A stretch of 6,414 nt of DNA from an uncultured Prevotellaceae bacterium. GTDB taxonomy: Bacteria; Bacteroidota; Bacteroidia; Bacteroidales; Bacteroidaceae. Below the pieces are notes generated by a model. The model ran no database searches, was not told the origin of the DNA, and worked only from the letters and a program-made list of their open reading frames with translations. The position numbers were made by a program, and so were the translations under genes. Numbering within the stretch: position 1 is the first letter of the stretch; each line of letters begins with the position of its first letter. The DNA lies in the NCBI GenBank assembly GCA_947306845.1, contig CAMZHP010000198.1, forward strand, positions 1 to 6,414, in the 5' to 3' direction. Shown piece by piece: positions 5,610-6,414 of the stretch.

Positions 5610-6414
5610 ATGAAAACAAGACCTGATCTAAGTTTTTGGAAGCTGTGGAACCTGAGTTTCGGCTTCTTTGGCGTGCAAATTGCATACGCCCTGCAGAGCG
5701 CCAATATCTCGCGCATATTCCGCACCTTGGGTGCAGACCCTCATGATCTGAGTTTCTTCTGGATTCTTCCCCCGCTGATGGGTATGATAGTGCAGCCCAT
5801 CATCGGAACCTTGTCAGACAAGACCTGGACCCGTCTGGGCCGGCGCATCCCTTATCTTTTCGTGGGTGCCGCCCTTGCCGTGGCGGTGATGTGCCTGCTG
5901 CCCAATTCCGGGTCGTTCGGCATGTCGATCAAGGCAGCCTTGATTTTCGGACTGGCAGCACTCATGCTTCTCGACACCTCCATCAACATGGCCATGCAAC
6001 CCTTCAAGATGATGGTGGGTGATATGGTGAATGAGAAGCAGAAAGCCAAAGCTTACAGCATCCAGTCGTTCCTGTGCAACGCCGGCAGTGTGGTGGGCTT
6101 CGTGTTCCCCTTCTTCTTTACTTGGATTGGTCTGAAGAATGTGGCTCCCGAGGGCGTCGTGCCCGATTCTGTTATCTGGTCGTTCTATGTGGGTGCGCTC
6201 ATCCTCATCCTCTGCGTCATTTACACCACAGCCACCGTGCGTGAGATGCCGCCGGAGGAATATGCGCAATATCATGGCGTGACCGAGGCGAAGGAAGACA
6301 GTTCCAACTGGTTTGCTTTGCTGAAAAATGCGCCGGCCACATTCTGGAAAGTGGGTCTGGTGCAGTTCTTCTGCTGGGCAGCCCTCCTCTATATGTGGAC
6401 TTATGTGGTGGATG
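5610..6414 (+). CDS. MFS sugar transporter, GPH/SLC45 (sucrose-transporter-like) type, 3' end cut off
   Basis: Inner-membrane sugar:cation symporter, probably carrying maltose or a related oligosaccharide from periplasm to cytoplasm. My translation gives 268 open codons to the right edge, against about 440-500 for the family. Predicted membrane segments lie near residues 10-32, 48-66, 81-98, 104-122, 148-165 and 187-205, and the window stops in the seventh. The MFS loop 2-3 signature is complete and of the sucrose-transporter form, GTLSDKTWTRLGRR (66-79, with Asp70 and the RxGRR end). In segment 4 and the loop after it, DTSINMAMQPFKMMVGDMV resembles the conserved D..N...Q.P...L..D of the sucrose-transporter/SLC45 group. 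The start is ATG 5610 after an A-rich stretch without Shine-Dalgarno. The 77-base gap to lacI shows no terminator hairpin and no TAnnTTTG box, so co-transcription with lacI is likely. In related Bacteroidota loci this gene is followed by maltose phosphorylase, beta-phosphoglucomutase or GH13 genes, which would lie beyond the edge here. Confidence 0.93.
   Translation, partial: MKTRPDLSFWKLWNLSFGFFGVQIAYALQSANISRIFRTLGADPHDLSFFWILPPLMGMIVQPIIGTLSDKTWTRLGRRIPYLFVGAALAVAVMCLLPNSGSFGMSIKAALIFGLAALMLLDTSINMAMQPFKMMVGDMVNEKQKAKAYSIQSFLCNAGSVVGFVFPFFFTWIGLKNVAPEGVVPDSVIWSFYVGALILILCVIYTTATVREMPPEEYAQYHGVTEAKEDSSNWFALLKNAPATFWKVGLVQFFCWAALLYMWTYVVD

Noticed and set aside
5814..6275. 153-codon minus-strand open frame across the transporter gene
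   Set aside because: It is antisense to a convincing MFS coding sequence with an intact loop 2-3 signature, and its His-rich translation is what antisense of a G/C-biased membrane protein gene would look like.
1..6414. Search for CRISPR arrays, tRNA/rRNA genes, insertion sequences or attachment sites
   Set aside because: No regularly spaced repeats, tRNA-like cloverleaf, transposase motifs or terminal inverted repeats were seen. The window is almost entirely occupied by four coding regions plus one control region.

Overview
The window looks like part of a Bacteroidota chromosome, most likely Bacteroidales of the Prevotella/Bacteroides type. The reasons are an adjacent SusC/SusD pair, start regions that are A-rich and lack Shine-Dalgarno sequences, and -7 promoter boxes matching the Bacteroidota form TAnnTTTG. 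Coding sequence favours G/C at third positions by eye, while the short intergenic stretches are AT-rich. Genus and species cannot be fixed from this sequence alone.

Layout: the minus strand carries a SusC-type TonB-dependent transporter (1142-4213) followed 48 bases later by a SusD-type surface glycan-binding lipoprotein (1093 down to the left edge, cut off after 364 codons). A 290-base AT-rich divergent control region (4214-4503) separates these from two plus-strand genes: a LacI-family regulator (4504-5532) and, 77 bases later, an MFS sugar transporter of the GPH/SLC45 (sucrose-transporter-like) type (5610 to the right edge, cut off in about the seventh membrane segment).

Interpretation: this is the regulatory heart of a polysaccharide utilisation locus, probably for an alpha-glucan (starch, maltodextrin or a related glucan). 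SusD would capture oligosaccharide on the surface and SusC would import it into the periplasm. The MFS protein would carry the resulting disaccharide or short oligosaccharide across the inner membrane, and the LacI protein would sense sugar and control both arms. The alpha-glucan call rests on the close resemblance of the SusD protein to starch SusD, including two of its three starch-stacking aromatic residues, and on the LacI plus SLC45-type MFS pairing familiar from Bacteroidota maltose/starch loci. No glycoside hydrolase is inside the window, so the substrate remains an inference.

The most interesting part is the divergent control region. An 18-base LacI-type palindrome with a central CG (4423-4440) sits exactly midway, 52 bases on each side, between the -7 boxes of the two divergent promoters. 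A separate CRP/FNR-like imperfect palindrome (4455-4475) sits near -42 relative to the predicted lacI start. The lacI -7 box ends only three bases before the ATG, so its message may be leaderless or nearly so. I see no wholly new biological system here; the control-region architecture and the altered SusD binding site are the points worth following up.
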